The translations under genes and the position numbers were made by a program. Below, one piece after another: positions 1 through 7,751 of a stretch of 63,955 bases of DNA (its first letter is position 1; each line of letters opens with the position of its first letter). The DNA is from Armatimonadaceae bacterium (GTDB lineage Bacteria; Armatimonadota; Armatimonadia; Armatimonadales; Armatimonadaceae). Location: contig JAUJOK010000025.1 in assembly GCA_030447685.1 (NCBI GenBank), positions 17,463 through 81,417 of the forward strand. Direction: 5' to 3'. The notes below the pieces were generated by a model. The model was given only the letters and a program-made list of their open reading frames with translations, was not told the origin of the DNA and did no database searches.

Positions 1-1097
1 CCGATCTTGACCCCCCGGCCCAGGCGCGTGCCAGGGCGCAGATTTGCAAACGGCCCGATACGGCATTCGTCGCCAACTTCGGACTGATCCACAAAGCAGG
101 CACGGGCGATTACGCCGTGTCCCAGGCGCGAATCGGTGATGTGGACCTGCGGGCCGATGACGCAGTCTTCGCCGATAACGGTTTCACCCGTGAGCATCGT
201 GAAGGGGCGCAGCGTGGTATCCGCGCCAATGCGGACGCCCGCTTCGACGAACGTGCTTGCCGGATCTTCGACGGTGACGCCTGCCAGCATCAGGTCGCGC
301 AGAATCCGCTGGCGCATTTTAACGGAAACCTCGGCCAGCTCCAGCCGGGTATTGACACCAAGCACGATATCCGGGTCGGGAGACACGACGGCGGCCACCC
401 GCTCGCTCGCATCGCGCAGCAGCGCGATCACGTCGGTCAGATAAAGCTCACCCTGTACATTGTTGGGGCGCAGATCGCGCAGCGTGGAAAAAAGAGACGG
501 CGCGGCGAAGGCGTACACCGAGGTGTTGATCTCCCGGACTGCCTTCTCCTGATGCGAGGCGTCCCGCGCCTCAATAATACCGATGACATTGCCATCCACA
601 TCGCGCAGCACGCGGCCATAGGAACCGGCGTCGCCGGGAAGCACGGTCGTCAGCAGTGTCGCCGCTGCATGGGTTTTACGATGGTCTGCGATAAGTTCAC
701 GCAGGATATCGGCGGTAAGAAGCGGCGTATCGCCGGGTACGATCAGGACGGGGCCGGTGTGCTGGGCAAGAACCGGAGCGGCCATCAGTGCGGCATGGCC
801 GGTGCCGCGCTGCTCGGACTGCGTCGCGTACTCGATGGAACCCGCGCCGAAAAGCGCATCTACCGTACCGCGCACCGCCTCAGCCTCGTGACCTACCACA
901 ACTACACGCCGCGTCACGCCCGCCTCGGCCAGCGCATCGAGAATATGGGCAAGCAGAGGGCGGCCACAGACCGGATGCAGCGCCTTGGGCGTCTTCGACT
1001 TCATCCGGGTCGATTTTCCCGCCGCAAGCACCACGGCAGCGACCGATGACGCCTCCGTGTACTCCTGTCCGCTCGTCACATCCTGCCGCTGCTGCAT
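1..1097 (-). CDS. glmU: Bifunctional UDP-GlcNAc pyrophosphorylase / GlcN-1-P acetyltransferase, 3' end cut by window
   Basis: Makes UDP-N-acetylglucosamine in the cytoplasm by acetylating glucosamine-1-phosphate and then uridylating it, feeding peptidoglycan synthesis. The nucleotidyltransferase signature LAAGKSTRMKS lies at residues 24-34 and QRGTGHA follows near residue 105. Hexapeptide repeats of the left-handed beta-helix acetyltransferase domain begin around residue 265. The reading frame leaves the window on the left, so 365 codons are visible out of the roughly 450 usual for the family. ATG at 1097 is chosen because GGGAGGGG lies nine bases upstream and the conserved domain starts soon after. 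A probable promoter (1259-1289) would give a leader of about 150 bases. The family assignment is firm. Confidence 0.93.
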   Translation of the reverse strand, partial: MQQRQDVTSGQEYTEASSVAAVVLAAGKSTRMKSKTPKALHPVCGRPLLAHILDALAEAGVTRRVVVVGHEAEAVRGTVDALFGAGSIEYATQSEQRGTGHAALMAAPVLAQHTGPVLIVPGDTPLLTADILRELIADHRKTHAAATLLTTVLPGDAGSYGRVLRDVDGNVIGIIEARDASHQEKAVREINTSVYAFAAPSLFSTLRDLRPNNVQGELYLTDVIALLRDASERVAAVVSPDPDIVLGVNTRLELAEVSVKMRQRILRDLMLAGVTVEDPASTFVEAGVRIGADTTLRPFTMLTGETVIGEDCVIGPQVHITDSRLGHGVIARACFVDQSEVGDECRIGPFANLRPGTRLGRGVKI

Positions 1098-1258
1098 ATT
1101 TACTTGCCCCTCCCACAAAAAAAAGCACGGCGTTCGAGCGTCGTCGCTGGCTGCTTTTCATAGCCGCGCGGGTCGCGCCCGTGCCGTGTAGCGTGTCGCT
1201 CCGGGGAACGACCGGGGCAGTCCCTGCTGCGGTGCTGTTCACCGTGCTGCCCGGCGCT

Positions 1259-1289
1259 ATTATAACATGCAGTTTAGGGAATGCGTCAA
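1259..1289 (-). promoter_or_regulatory. Probable sigma-70-type promoter of glmU
   Basis: On the minus strand TTGACG (1289-1284) is separated by 19 bases from TATAAT (1264-1259). The spacer is longer than the ideal 17. Transcription would start near 1252 and give a leader of about 155 bases before the glmU ATG. Confidence 0.5.
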
Positions 1290-1366
1290 GGAAACAATCG
1301 TTAGATTTACCGGCAGGGACAGGGCGTGTTGCCGTCGTATCCTTAACGAAGGAGGGGGTGACGAAG

Positions 1367-1864
1367 ATGCCCGAAACAACGGCGGACGTGCCCAATCGGA
1401 TCGTTATGTCGGCTCTGGGGCTTTTCGTACTGCTTTTCTATGGTCTTATCGATGTCTGGTACGACAAAGGTCTTCCACTCGCTGCGTTTCTGGGCTACGC
1501 AGGCTTCTGGACAATCGTTCTGCTTGCGATTGCCTTTGCTCCGTTTCAGCGGCGGAAGCTCGCGGCGGTGCCCGTTTTCGTCGTACTGCTGACGTTACTA
1601 TGGGCCGTTCCCTGGATGCCGCGTAAGCGGTTTCTCCAGCACTACTGGCGCATCCGTCCAGGAATGAACGTCGCGCAGGTTGAAGCACACATGAAACCTT
1701 TTGCCGATATCGGCCCGGCGCAACCGGCTCGCCCTATCCCTCCTGAATTCAATGGAACGCTGTACTACCACCATACCCAGGACGACTGGCGCTACAATGC
1801 CGATATTGCCAGGGTCACATTCAGGAATGGGAAGGTAAGGGAAGTCAGCTTCTCTCCCGACTAA
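1367..1864 (+). CDS. Small membrane protein of unknown function
   Basis: A 165-residue protein I do not recognise. Three hydrophobic segments (about residues 10-30, 34-54 and 61-77) should place the N-terminal half in the cytoplasmic membrane. The polar C-terminal half has a PGMNVAQVEAHM stretch that resembles the small outer-membrane-assembly-type repeats of secreted lipoproteins, followed by a beta-rich tail ending in VREVSFSPD. The start is ATG 1367, because AAGGAGG at 1349-1355 lies eleven bases upstream; a GTG three codons earlier is too close to that site. It sits 16 bases before the glycoside-hydrolase-like gene and may share its transcript. No function is proposed. Confidence 0.6.
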   Translation: MPETTADVPNRIVMSALGLFVLLFYGLIDVWYDKGLPLAAFLGYAGFWTIVLLAIAFAPFQRRKLAAVPVFVVLLTLLWAVPWMPRKRFLQHYWRIRPGMNVAQVEAHMKPFADIGPAQPARPIPPEFNGTLYYHHTQDDWRYNADIARVTFRNGKVREVSFSPD

Positions 1865-1880
1865 GAAAGAGGCATTGTGA

Positions 1881-2912
1881 ATGAGCAAAACAACAGTCGC
1901 CCTTGTCGGCGATGCGTTCCATATCAACGGTAAGCCCACTTATGCGGGGCGGACGTGGCAGGGTAAAAAGATCGAGGGGCTGCTGCTCAACTCCCGCATG
2001 GTGCAGGGTATCTTCGACGACCGAAACCCGGACACGGTTGGCCGCTGGGCGTATCCCGATACGGGCACATGGGACGCCGAGCGCAACACACGAGAGTTTT
2101 TAGCTGCCCTGCCCGAATGGCGGCGTCACGGCCTGCTGAGCTTCACCATCAACCTTCAGGGCGGCTCGCCGCAGGGGTATTCGCAGGAGCAGCCCTGGCA
2201 CAACTCAGCCATTGAAGCGGACGGCTCATTGCGCGACGACTATCTGCGCCGCCTGAAGCGCATTCTGGATAGAGCGGACGAACTGGGCATGGTCGTTATC
2301 GTCGGTGTCTTCTATTTCGGCCAGGATGAGCGTGTGAAGGACGAGGCGGCGGTCATACGCGCGGTGGAAAACGCCGCCCACTGGCTGCTCGGCAACGATT
2401 ATGCGAACGTTCTGCTGGAAATCAACAATGAATGCGACGTGCGCCGCTACGAGCATCCCATTCTCCAGCCTGCCCGTGTTCATGAGCTTATCGAGCGGGC
2501 ACAAAAAATCACGCAGAAGGGGCGGCGTCTGCCGGTCGGAACGTCTTACGCCGGCGGCACGATTCCCAAAGAAAACGTCGTCCGTGCCTCGGATTTTCTG
2601 CTCGTCCACGGCAACGGCGTCTCCGACCCGAAGCGCATCGCCGAGATGGTGCGCCAGACGCGGCAGACACCCGGCTACCGCCCGATGCCGATTTTGTTCA
2701 ATGAAGACGATCACTTCGACTTCGACAAGCCGATGAACAATTTTATCGCCGCTGTTTCCGAATTTGCCTCCTGGGGCTACTTCGACCCCGGCGAAAGCAA
2801 CTACCGGGACGGCTACCAGTGCCCGCCGGTTAACTGGAGTCTCAGCACCGACCGCAAGCGCGACTTTTTCCGCCTTCTTGCCGAGATAACGGGCGCGGCG
2901 GCGGCGGTGTGA
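1881..2912 (+). CDS. Glycoside hydrolase-like TIM-barrel protein (clan GH-A type)
   Basis: A 343-residue protein with no signal peptide, so probably cytoplasmic. The pattern fits a clan GH-A (beta/alpha)8 barrel: LLEINNECD places Glu184 where the acid/base glutamate follows Asn at strand 4, and ILFNEDDHFD places Glu275 as a possible nucleophile at strand 7. Between them are several strand-helix repeats and the hydrophobic strand MVVIVGVFYFG. The substrate cannot be read from the sequence, and it could be a family not yet classified. It starts 16 bases after the membrane protein, and its stop overlaps the GTG start of the XerC/D gene, so the three may be co-transcribed. Confidence 0.65.
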   Translation: MSKTTVALVGDAFHINGKPTYAGRTWQGKKIEGLLLNSRMVQGIFDDRNPDTVGRWAYPDTGTWDAERNTREFLAALPEWRRHGLLSFTINLQGGSPQGYSQEQPWHNSAIEADGSLRDDYLRRLKRILDRADELGMVVIVGVFYFGQDERVKDEAAVIRAVENAAHWLLGNDYANVLLEINNECDVRRYEHPILQPARVHELIERAQKITQKGRRLPVGTSYAGGTIPKENVVRASDFLLVHGNGVSDPKRIAEMVRQTRQTPGYRPMPILFNEDDHFDFDKPMNNFIAAVSEFASWGYFDPGESNYRDGYQCPPVNWSLSTDRKRDFFRLLAEITGAAAAV

Positions 2913-3799
2913 GCGAACTCAAAAGACAGGTCGAAGATTTCCTCGCCCACCTGCGCGGCGAGCGCGGACTATCTGAAAACACCACGACAGCGTATGGCCG
3001 GGACCTCGCGCAGTGGCTACTCGCCGCCGAAAATGGGAGCCGCTGCGCGGACCTGACATCGAAGCGGCTCGAGAGTTATATCGGCTCCCTGCGGCGTATG
3101 GGATTGGCCCCGGCATCCATTGCCCGCAAGCGCGCCGCGCTCGCCGCCTTTTGCCGATTTCTGGTGCGGGAAGGAATATTGGACGATGATCCGTTTGCCG
3201 CCCTGGAAGGACCGGCCTGGCCTGAACGGCGTCTTCCCCGGCTGCTGTCCACGGACGAAGTCGCCCGCCTCCTGTGCGCCCCCGACCGGCGAACGCCTCG
3301 GGGCAGACGCGATGCTGCTTTTCTGGAACTGATGTACGCCTCCGGGCTGCGTGTCTCCGAACTGCTTTCACTGCGGGCAGGGGATGTGGATTCGAAGCGG
3401 GGACTGCTGCGCGTGCGGGGCAAGGGGGGAAAGGAACGCCTCATTCCCGTGGGCGCGCCTGCCCTGCGGGCATTGCAGGCGCATCGCAGCGACGAGCGGC
3501 AGCGGCGGGCCAAAAGTTCCGATTTTCTGTTTCCGTCTCGAAGCGGTCGCGCGCCATTGGGGCGGGGGCTGGTGTGGCGTGCCGTCCGCGAACACGCGGC
3601 GCGGGCCGGACTGCCGCGCCTGCCGTCACCGCACTGGCTGCGCCACTCGTTCGCGACACATCTTTTGAACGGCGGCGCGGACGTGCGCGTTATTCAGGAA
3701 ATGCTGGGACACGCCCGCATCGCCACCACACAAATCTACACCCATGTCGCCACCGACCGCCTGCGCGAAGCCTACCGCGCCGCCCACCCGCGCGCCTGA
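2909..3799 (+). CDS. Tyrosine site-specific recombinase XerC/XerD
   Basis: A 296-residue tyrosine recombinase, the length expected for XerC or XerD, which resolve chromosome dimers at dif. An N-terminal SAM-like core-binding domain covers about residues 1-90. The catalytic set is complete: Arg148 in ASGLRVSELLSL, Lys172/175 in GKGGKERLIP, His242 and Arg245 in HWLRHSF, His268 in GHARIATTQ and the nucleophile Tyr277 in IYTHV. The GTG start overlaps the stop of the upstream gene (GTGTGA). Whether this is XerC or XerD cannot be decided, because the partner gene and a dif site are not visible here. No integron or phage context is present, so a housekeeping role is more likely than an element-borne one. 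Confidence 0.9.
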   Translation: MSELKRQVEDFLAHLRGERGLSENTTTAYGRDLAQWLLAAENGSRCADLTSKRLESYIGSLRRMGLAPASIARKRAALAAFCRFLVREGILDDDPFAALEGPAWPERRLPRLLSTDEVARLLCAPDRRTPRGRRDAAFLELMYASGLRVSELLSLRAGDVDSKRGLLRVRGKGGKERLIPVGAPALRALQAHRSDERQRRAKSSDFLFPSRSGRAPLGRGLVWRAVREHAARAGLPRLPSPHWLRHSFATHLLNGGADVRVIQEMLGHARIATTQIYTHVATDRLREAYRAAHPRA

Positions 3800-3804
3800 C
3801 CTCG

Positions 3805-5216
3805 TCAGCGCGGGTCCACGATGGCCCCCAGGAAAAGGAGTGTACCGGTTTCATCATCGCGGATGGCAAAGAAGAAGGGGCGGTCCACTTTGAAGACGAC
3901 ACGCTTTACCTCCGGCATAGAGCCACCCGGCATTCCTATGCCTGTTGCCGCAGCCGCTTCCGTGCCCTCCTCGTTCATCTCCAGAAACGTCTTGTGCCGG
4001 GCTACTCCGATACCGAACCTGCCAATTCCCATTGGGGTAAAATCCGCACCGCCTCCGATTGCGGACGCCATTCCGAGAGCGGTCAAAGGCGCGATCAGAT
4101 CGGTTTCATACGTCGTCTGGAACCGGGGCAGAGTAAGCTCCATCTCCACAGGCTTGAACCCCTGCACCCAGCGTTCCCAGTTGTCGGCGTTCAGTCTACC
4201 AAGAAGAGAAGGCAGATCGGAACCCCGCTCAGGCAGGAAGATATAGAGACCCAGTGATTTTGCCCGATACGGCAGACGGGCCGCTTCAAAGCCGTCGCCG
4301 CGCCGATACGCGAACATCAAATACGGGTCGTGCTGAGACATCATCGGAACCGGCGCACTTTGACCGTCCAGAAAAGTGAAGGGGGCAGGCTTTGTTACGC
4401 CTGGATCGAACGGAGACGCCCAGGGAGCTTTGAAGTAAACGGCGGCTTGCGACTCCGTTGCTTCGCAACTACGCCGCTGCGCACGCCGGCTCTGCAGGCG
4501 GGGCATTAACCCCGCCCTTAGCCAAAGGGAAGCCCTCTGGACTCCCCGATAACCGGTTCCCACGCCGCAAGCGGCGGGGCATAGACTTCGTCGTAAACCG
4601 CATTGGTCAGAACGACAAAAGTGTTTCCGTCCACCTCTCCAGGGTAGAGTATCGCTGGAATTCTGTCGCTGGTCTTCCGGCTGACCCAGCGGTTGATCGT
4701 ATCCAAGGCCGACGCGTCATCAAAATTCAGTGTCCGCGCCTCGGCACCCAGGAAGCGGCGATTTCGCTCCACAAAATCGGGAGTAAGCCGTACGCTCTGG
4801 TTAGCCCAGAGCGCATTCGCAATGACCAGCTTTACCTCGCGGGAGTGGTTCATCAGCGAGGTTCGCTGCCGGGACATCGAACGGTTGACCTCCTCCAGGC
4901 TCTTATCCTGAAAGCCGAGCGCGCGGGCCATATCCTCCCGCGTTTGACCACCTGCTCCGTTGTAGGCCATAGTCAGGGCGTACGTGAGGCTGGTGGGGGA
5001 GATGACGATGTTTTTGGCGATACCCTGGCGGGTCAACTCGGAGAAGAGCTGGAAACCGAAGGCATTGTTCGCGGTGGCTGTGCGCGATGTTGGCCTGCCC
5101 GTCTGTGCCGCCGCGTTTTCACCCGCCTTTTTTTCGCAGCCGCCGCTGGCAGCCCCTGCCAGTGTCACCGCAGCAGCCACTGCGCTGCCTCGACGAAACC
5201 AAGCTGATACGTTCAT
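3805..5216 (-). pseudogene. Serpin (serine protease inhibitor) split by a 158-bp insertion
   Basis: Serpins are suicide inhibitors of serine proteases. The N-terminal part begins with a lipoprotein-like leader ending LAGAASGGC and then shows the serpin core NIVISPTSLTYALTMAYNGA. The C-terminal part carries FKAPWASPFDP, the hinge FLEMNEEGTEAAAATG and DRPFFFAIRDDETGTLLFLG. Serpins have an unbroken ...NAVYFK... stretch, but here NAVY is followed by foreign sequence and a stop, and a second AVYFK resumes downstream in another frame. The two halves are separated by 158 bases (4435-4592) between near-identical 9-bp sequences that both encode AVY. Deleting 158 bases puts both halves in one frame of about 417 codons. 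ATG 5216 has GGAGG upstream. As written the gene cannot make an intact serpin. Confidence 0.88.
4435..4601. mobile_element. 158-bp palindrome-rich insertion (MITE/REP-like) inside the serpin gene
   Basis: The element is bounded by GTAAACGGC (4435-4443) and GTAAACCGC (4593-4601), an 8-of-9 direct repeat that looks like a target-site duplication. Inside are a small hairpin (GTTGC-TTC-GCAAC near 4455), a 7-bp GGCGGGG/CCCCGCC stem near 4497-4516, and related ends (GGCTTGCG near the left, CGCAAGCGG near the right, in inverted orientation). It has no coding capacity, so it would need a helper transposase. No second copy was seen in this window. Confidence 0.7.
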
Positions 5217-5252
5217 GTGATCCTCCGTAGCAAGATGCAGACAGGCGGGGCG

Positions 5253-5639
5253 TCATGCGGACGCCGTTGCTGCCTCGGCACGGGCCGCCAGAATCTCCGT
5301 GACACGCGGGGACAGACCAATATAATCGCCCATCAGAAACTCGACCGCCGGATAGCGAGCCTGCGCCTCTTCCAGCAAAGTCGGTAGGTCCCCGCAGACA
5401 TGCGTTCCGGTATGCAGAAAGTAGGGAACGGCCACCACACGCGTCGCCCCCGCTGCAATACAGCGTTCTATGGCTTCGGGAATAGTCGGCTCATTGCATT
5501 CCATGAACCCAACCTCGACAACGGGGAAGGCTTCGGCGGCGTCGGACCGAGCACGCAAATCCTCCACCACTCGGAACATATCCTCGTTCGCCACCGGCGT
5601 CGGCGACCCATGCACCATAACTAACAAAGCGTTTGACAC
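5253..5639 (-). CDS. CbiX/SirB-type sirohydrochlorin chelatase domain protein, first of two
   Basis: A 128-residue single-domain member of the CbiX/SirB family, which inserts cobalt or iron into sirohydrochlorin. Visible family features are the first strand LLVMVHGSP with the metal-binding His, VEVGFMECNEPTIPEAIE, and the second metal-site strand VVAVPYFLHTGTHVCGDLP with a conserved His pair. Which metal is used cannot be read. A second, separate CbiX domain follows on the same strand 47 bases downstream, so the two may form a heterodimer or be paralogues with different metals. No cobalamin or siroheme genes lie nearby. Confidence 0.82.
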   Translation of the reverse strand: MSNALLVMVHGSPTPVANEDMFRVVEDLRARSDAAEAFPVVEVGFMECNEPTIPEAIERCIAAGATRVVAVPYFLHTGTHVCGDLPTLLEEAQARYPAVEFLMGDYIGLSPRVTEILAARAEAATASA

Positions 5640-5686
5640 AATATCTTCTCCTCAGCGGTGACAAACTTGTTCCGGTTTCGATCCCT

Positions 5687-6169
5687 TTACGTCGGCGCTT
5701 CCGGGGACGGTACTTTGGGGCAGGCGGACGTGCCGTACAGGGGGCATTGGGGGCTGGGACGGCAGGCGGCGGCGGCGCGGGCGAGCGGCTCGCGCCACTG
5801 GGCGGCGGGGCGAGCGGAATGGGCGGCGTCCAGCAGCGCGTCTGCAAGGCCCGCATCGTGGCGAAGCGCGTCGGCGACGATAAACTCAACTTCGGGATAG
5901 ATGGCGCGCGCCTCGTTCAGGATCTTGGGAAGGCTGGACGTGACAAAATACCCGGCGACGAGAAAGTACGGGACAACGACGATACGCTTGGCACCGGCCT
6001 CAACTATCCGGGCGACCGTGTCGAGGAAGGGCGGTTCGGAGTAGTTGAGATAGCCGACCTCAACGCGGTCGAAGTCGCCGCGCGCACGCAGCCGCTCGGC
6101 GTGGGCGTCCAGCGCCTCACCCGCTCCGCAGAGAAGCGAGCCATGCGAGAACAAAACAAGTGCATCCAT
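5687..6169 (-). CDS. CbiX/SirB-type chelatase domain protein with Cys-containing tail, second of two
   Basis: A 160-residue CbiX-family protein. The domain (residues 1-120) shows LVLFSHGSL, VEVGYLNYSEPPFLDT and IVVVPYFLVAGYFVTSSLP, in which the second His of the usual metal site is replaced. After the domain comes a tail with three cysteines spaced CX5C and CX7C. Some CbiX proteins are known to bind an iron-sulfur cluster through a C-terminal Cys motif, so a redox or metal-storage role for this tail is possible. It is transcribed in the same direction as the neighbouring CbiX gene and follows the DUF72 gene by 34 bases. Confidence 0.78.
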   Translation of the reverse strand: MDALVLFSHGSLLCGAGEALDAHAERLRARGDFDRVEVGYLNYSEPPFLDTVARIVEAGAKRIVVVPYFLVAGYFVTSSLPKILNEARAIYPEVEFIVADALRHDAGLADALLDAAHSARPAAQWREPLARAAAACRPSPQCPLYGTSACPKVPSPEAPT

Positions 6170-6203
6170 ACGAGGGTCAGTATACCTGATGCGCGGTCAT
6201 GGC

Positions 6204-7019
6204 TCAGAAAAGGGGCAATTGCTGCTGGCCCGGCGGCGTGGGGACCGGAAGGCCGAGGCAGGCGCGCAGCTTCGCCAGTGTCGCAGGCGCGTGACCTTCA
6301 TAGAAATTACGCGCGTAGATGAGAATAGGCGGGCCGCCGACGTCCGCGCGGGCCTCGGCGATGCGTCCGGCCCACCGGGTGATTTCCTCCTGCCGGTCAA
6401 AAACAGGTTCGCCAAACTGGCTGACGGCGTTTTCCGTTCCCAGGAGCCGCAAGTACGAAAGACGCCCGCCGACATCCAGACGCTCCGTGGTGGCGCAGGC
6501 GATACCGCGTGCCTCTATCTCCGGGGCGATTCCGGCCCAGGACGCGTTACGGAATTCAATCACCCAGGGCAGGTCCGGCTCAGCGCGTGGTGAGGTGATA
6601 CCGTCCAAAAAAGCTTCCAGCGCGGGGCGCTCGCCATCCGTGAAGTCGGGTGGAAGCTGCAAAAGTAGACCTCCGAGGCGCGGCCCCAGCTTTTCCCGCA
6701 GCAACGCGCCGAAATCCAGGGCGATCTCGACACCGCCGAGCAGACGGCGCTCATGGGTGACGGCACGCGGAACCTTGGCGGAAAAGAGAAAGGAGGGCGG
6801 TACTTGACGGCCCCAGCCTTCGATAGTAGAGGCCCGCGGAACGCCGTAAAAAGTGGTGTCCAGTTCGACGGTTCCCTGCGGGAAGACGCTGGCATAGACT
6901 TCAAGCATCCGCACTGTGGGCAGATCCTGCGGATAAAAAGGGCCGCGCCAGTCCGCGTAGCTCCAGCCCATGGTGCCCAGGCGCACATCCTCCGGTTCGC
7001 GCAGCTTGGGCACGGTCAT
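6204..7019 (-). CDS. DUF72 (YecE-like) protein
   Basis: A 271-residue DUF72 protein, a TIM-barrel family found across bacteria and archaea whose biochemical role is unsettled. Diagnostic segments are RLGTMGWSYADWRGPFYP near the N-terminus, VELDTTFYGVPRASTIEGW, and FLFSAKVPRAVTH. The C-terminal strand ILIYARNFYEGHAPATL matches the usual end of the barrel. The length is normal. It lies between the zinc-ribbon membrane protein (34 bases upstream) and the second CbiX gene, all on the minus strand, so a common transcript from the promoter near 7635 is plausible. No function is proposed beyond the family. Confidence 0.88.
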   Translation of the reverse strand: MTVPKLREPEDVRLGTMGWSYADWRGPFYPQDLPTVRMLEVYASVFPQGTVELDTTFYGVPRASTIEGWGRQVPPSFLFSAKVPRAVTHERRLLGGVEIALDFGALLREKLGPRLGGLLLQLPPDFTDGERPALEAFLDGITSPRAEPDLPWVIEFRNASWAGIAPEIEARGIACATTERLDVGGRLSYLRLLGTENAVSQFGEPVFDRQEEITRWAGRIAEARADVGGPPILIYARNFYEGHAPATLAKLRACLGLPVPTPPGQQQLPLF

Positions 7020-7053
7020 CTATCCGTGCTTCGCCCAAAGGCGGCGGCCCCGC

Positions 7054-7473
7054 TCACAGTTCGTCCTGCATCGGGCCTTGCTGGGGACGTTCCGACCACA
7101 GGTGCAGCCGTTTCTGCACGCCGGGCAGGAGCAGGATAAGCAGTACGGCTCCGGTCAGACCGAACCCGATCAGCGCCCCTTCCGTGATGGCCGCGGAGAT
7201 GTCCCTCGCCCAAACAATCGCACAGAGAAGCATAACGAAAAGAAGCAGTGCCACTATCCTCTGGGGAAATCGCAGCGGCTTGTCGTTCTGCGGCATTTTT
7301 GTCGGCGCGGGCTTCCAGTCGTGCGCTAACGACGGCGGGAGCATCTGAGTTCGCTCCATCTCCGGAACGATGCGCGTTTTATACTCGCGCCCGCACCCCT
7401 GGCAATGAGGTGCAAGCAGGTGATCTTTTTTGCCGCAGCGGGGACAAAGCTTATAATTCGTCGCCGGGTCCAT
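7054..7473 (-). CDS. Zinc-ribbon membrane protein of unknown function
   Basis: A 139-residue protein. A double-CxxC zinc ribbon lies at residues 9-27 (CPRCG ... CQGCG). A Pro-rich linker follows, then two hydrophobic helices (about residues 73-90 and 97-115), and a short charged cytoplasmic tail. This layout is common in bacterial zinc-ribbon membrane proteins of unknown role. The ATG has GAGGAGAGG just upstream. A long leader of about 150 bases with a TATAAT box separates it from the upstream amidohydrolase gene. Confidence 0.65.
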   Translation of the reverse strand: MDPATNYKLCPRCGKKDHLLAPHCQGCGREYKTRIVPEMERTQMLPPSLAHDWKPAPTKMPQNDKPLRFPQRIVALLLFVMLLCAIVWARDISAAITEGALIGFGLTGAVLLILLLPGVQKRLHLWSERPQQGPMQDEL

Positions 7474-7751
7474 GTACCTCTCCTCGTTCTATTTCTCTGG
7501 CACCCGGTCCGCGTGACGCTGCTGTAAGCCAGGCCGCCGTTCTGTCTGATATCCTGTGGGGGCCTCTGCTTCCGCCCACGGCTTTCTGCTTTTTAGACGT
7601 TTCACCGTCAGGCCAGGTTCCGGCCCCATTCTATTATATCAAGAGTTTGGCAGGCGGGAGAAAGTCAGCTTAATAAACTCCCGGCAAAAATACGAGGATA
7701 ACAGCCGACTCATGGCTGTGCGGCGTGCTGCGCATGTAGCGCCGAAGCCGA
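7474..7751 (-). promoter_or_regulatory. Intergenic region with TATAAT box and long GC-rich leader
   Basis: This 278-base gap holds a minus-strand TATAAT at 7638-7633 with no convincing -35 hexamer. Transcription starting near 7626 would give about 150 leader bases before the zinc-ribbon gene. That leader contains a GTGGG/CCCAC stem and several GC-rich palindromes. I could not match it to a known riboswitch, 6S, SRP or RNase P RNA. Confidence 0.4.

Noticed and set aside
2909..3799. Integrase of a genomic island
   Set aside because: No attachment repeats, tRNA target or phage genes around it; length and motifs fit housekeeping XerC/D.
7474..7638. RNase P or 6S RNA
   Set aside because: A GACAGAAC...GGCTTACAG-like stretch recalls the RNase P 3' end, but the 5' GAGGAAAGUCCGGGC element is missing and the length is too short. 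No long 6S-type hairpin closes the ends.
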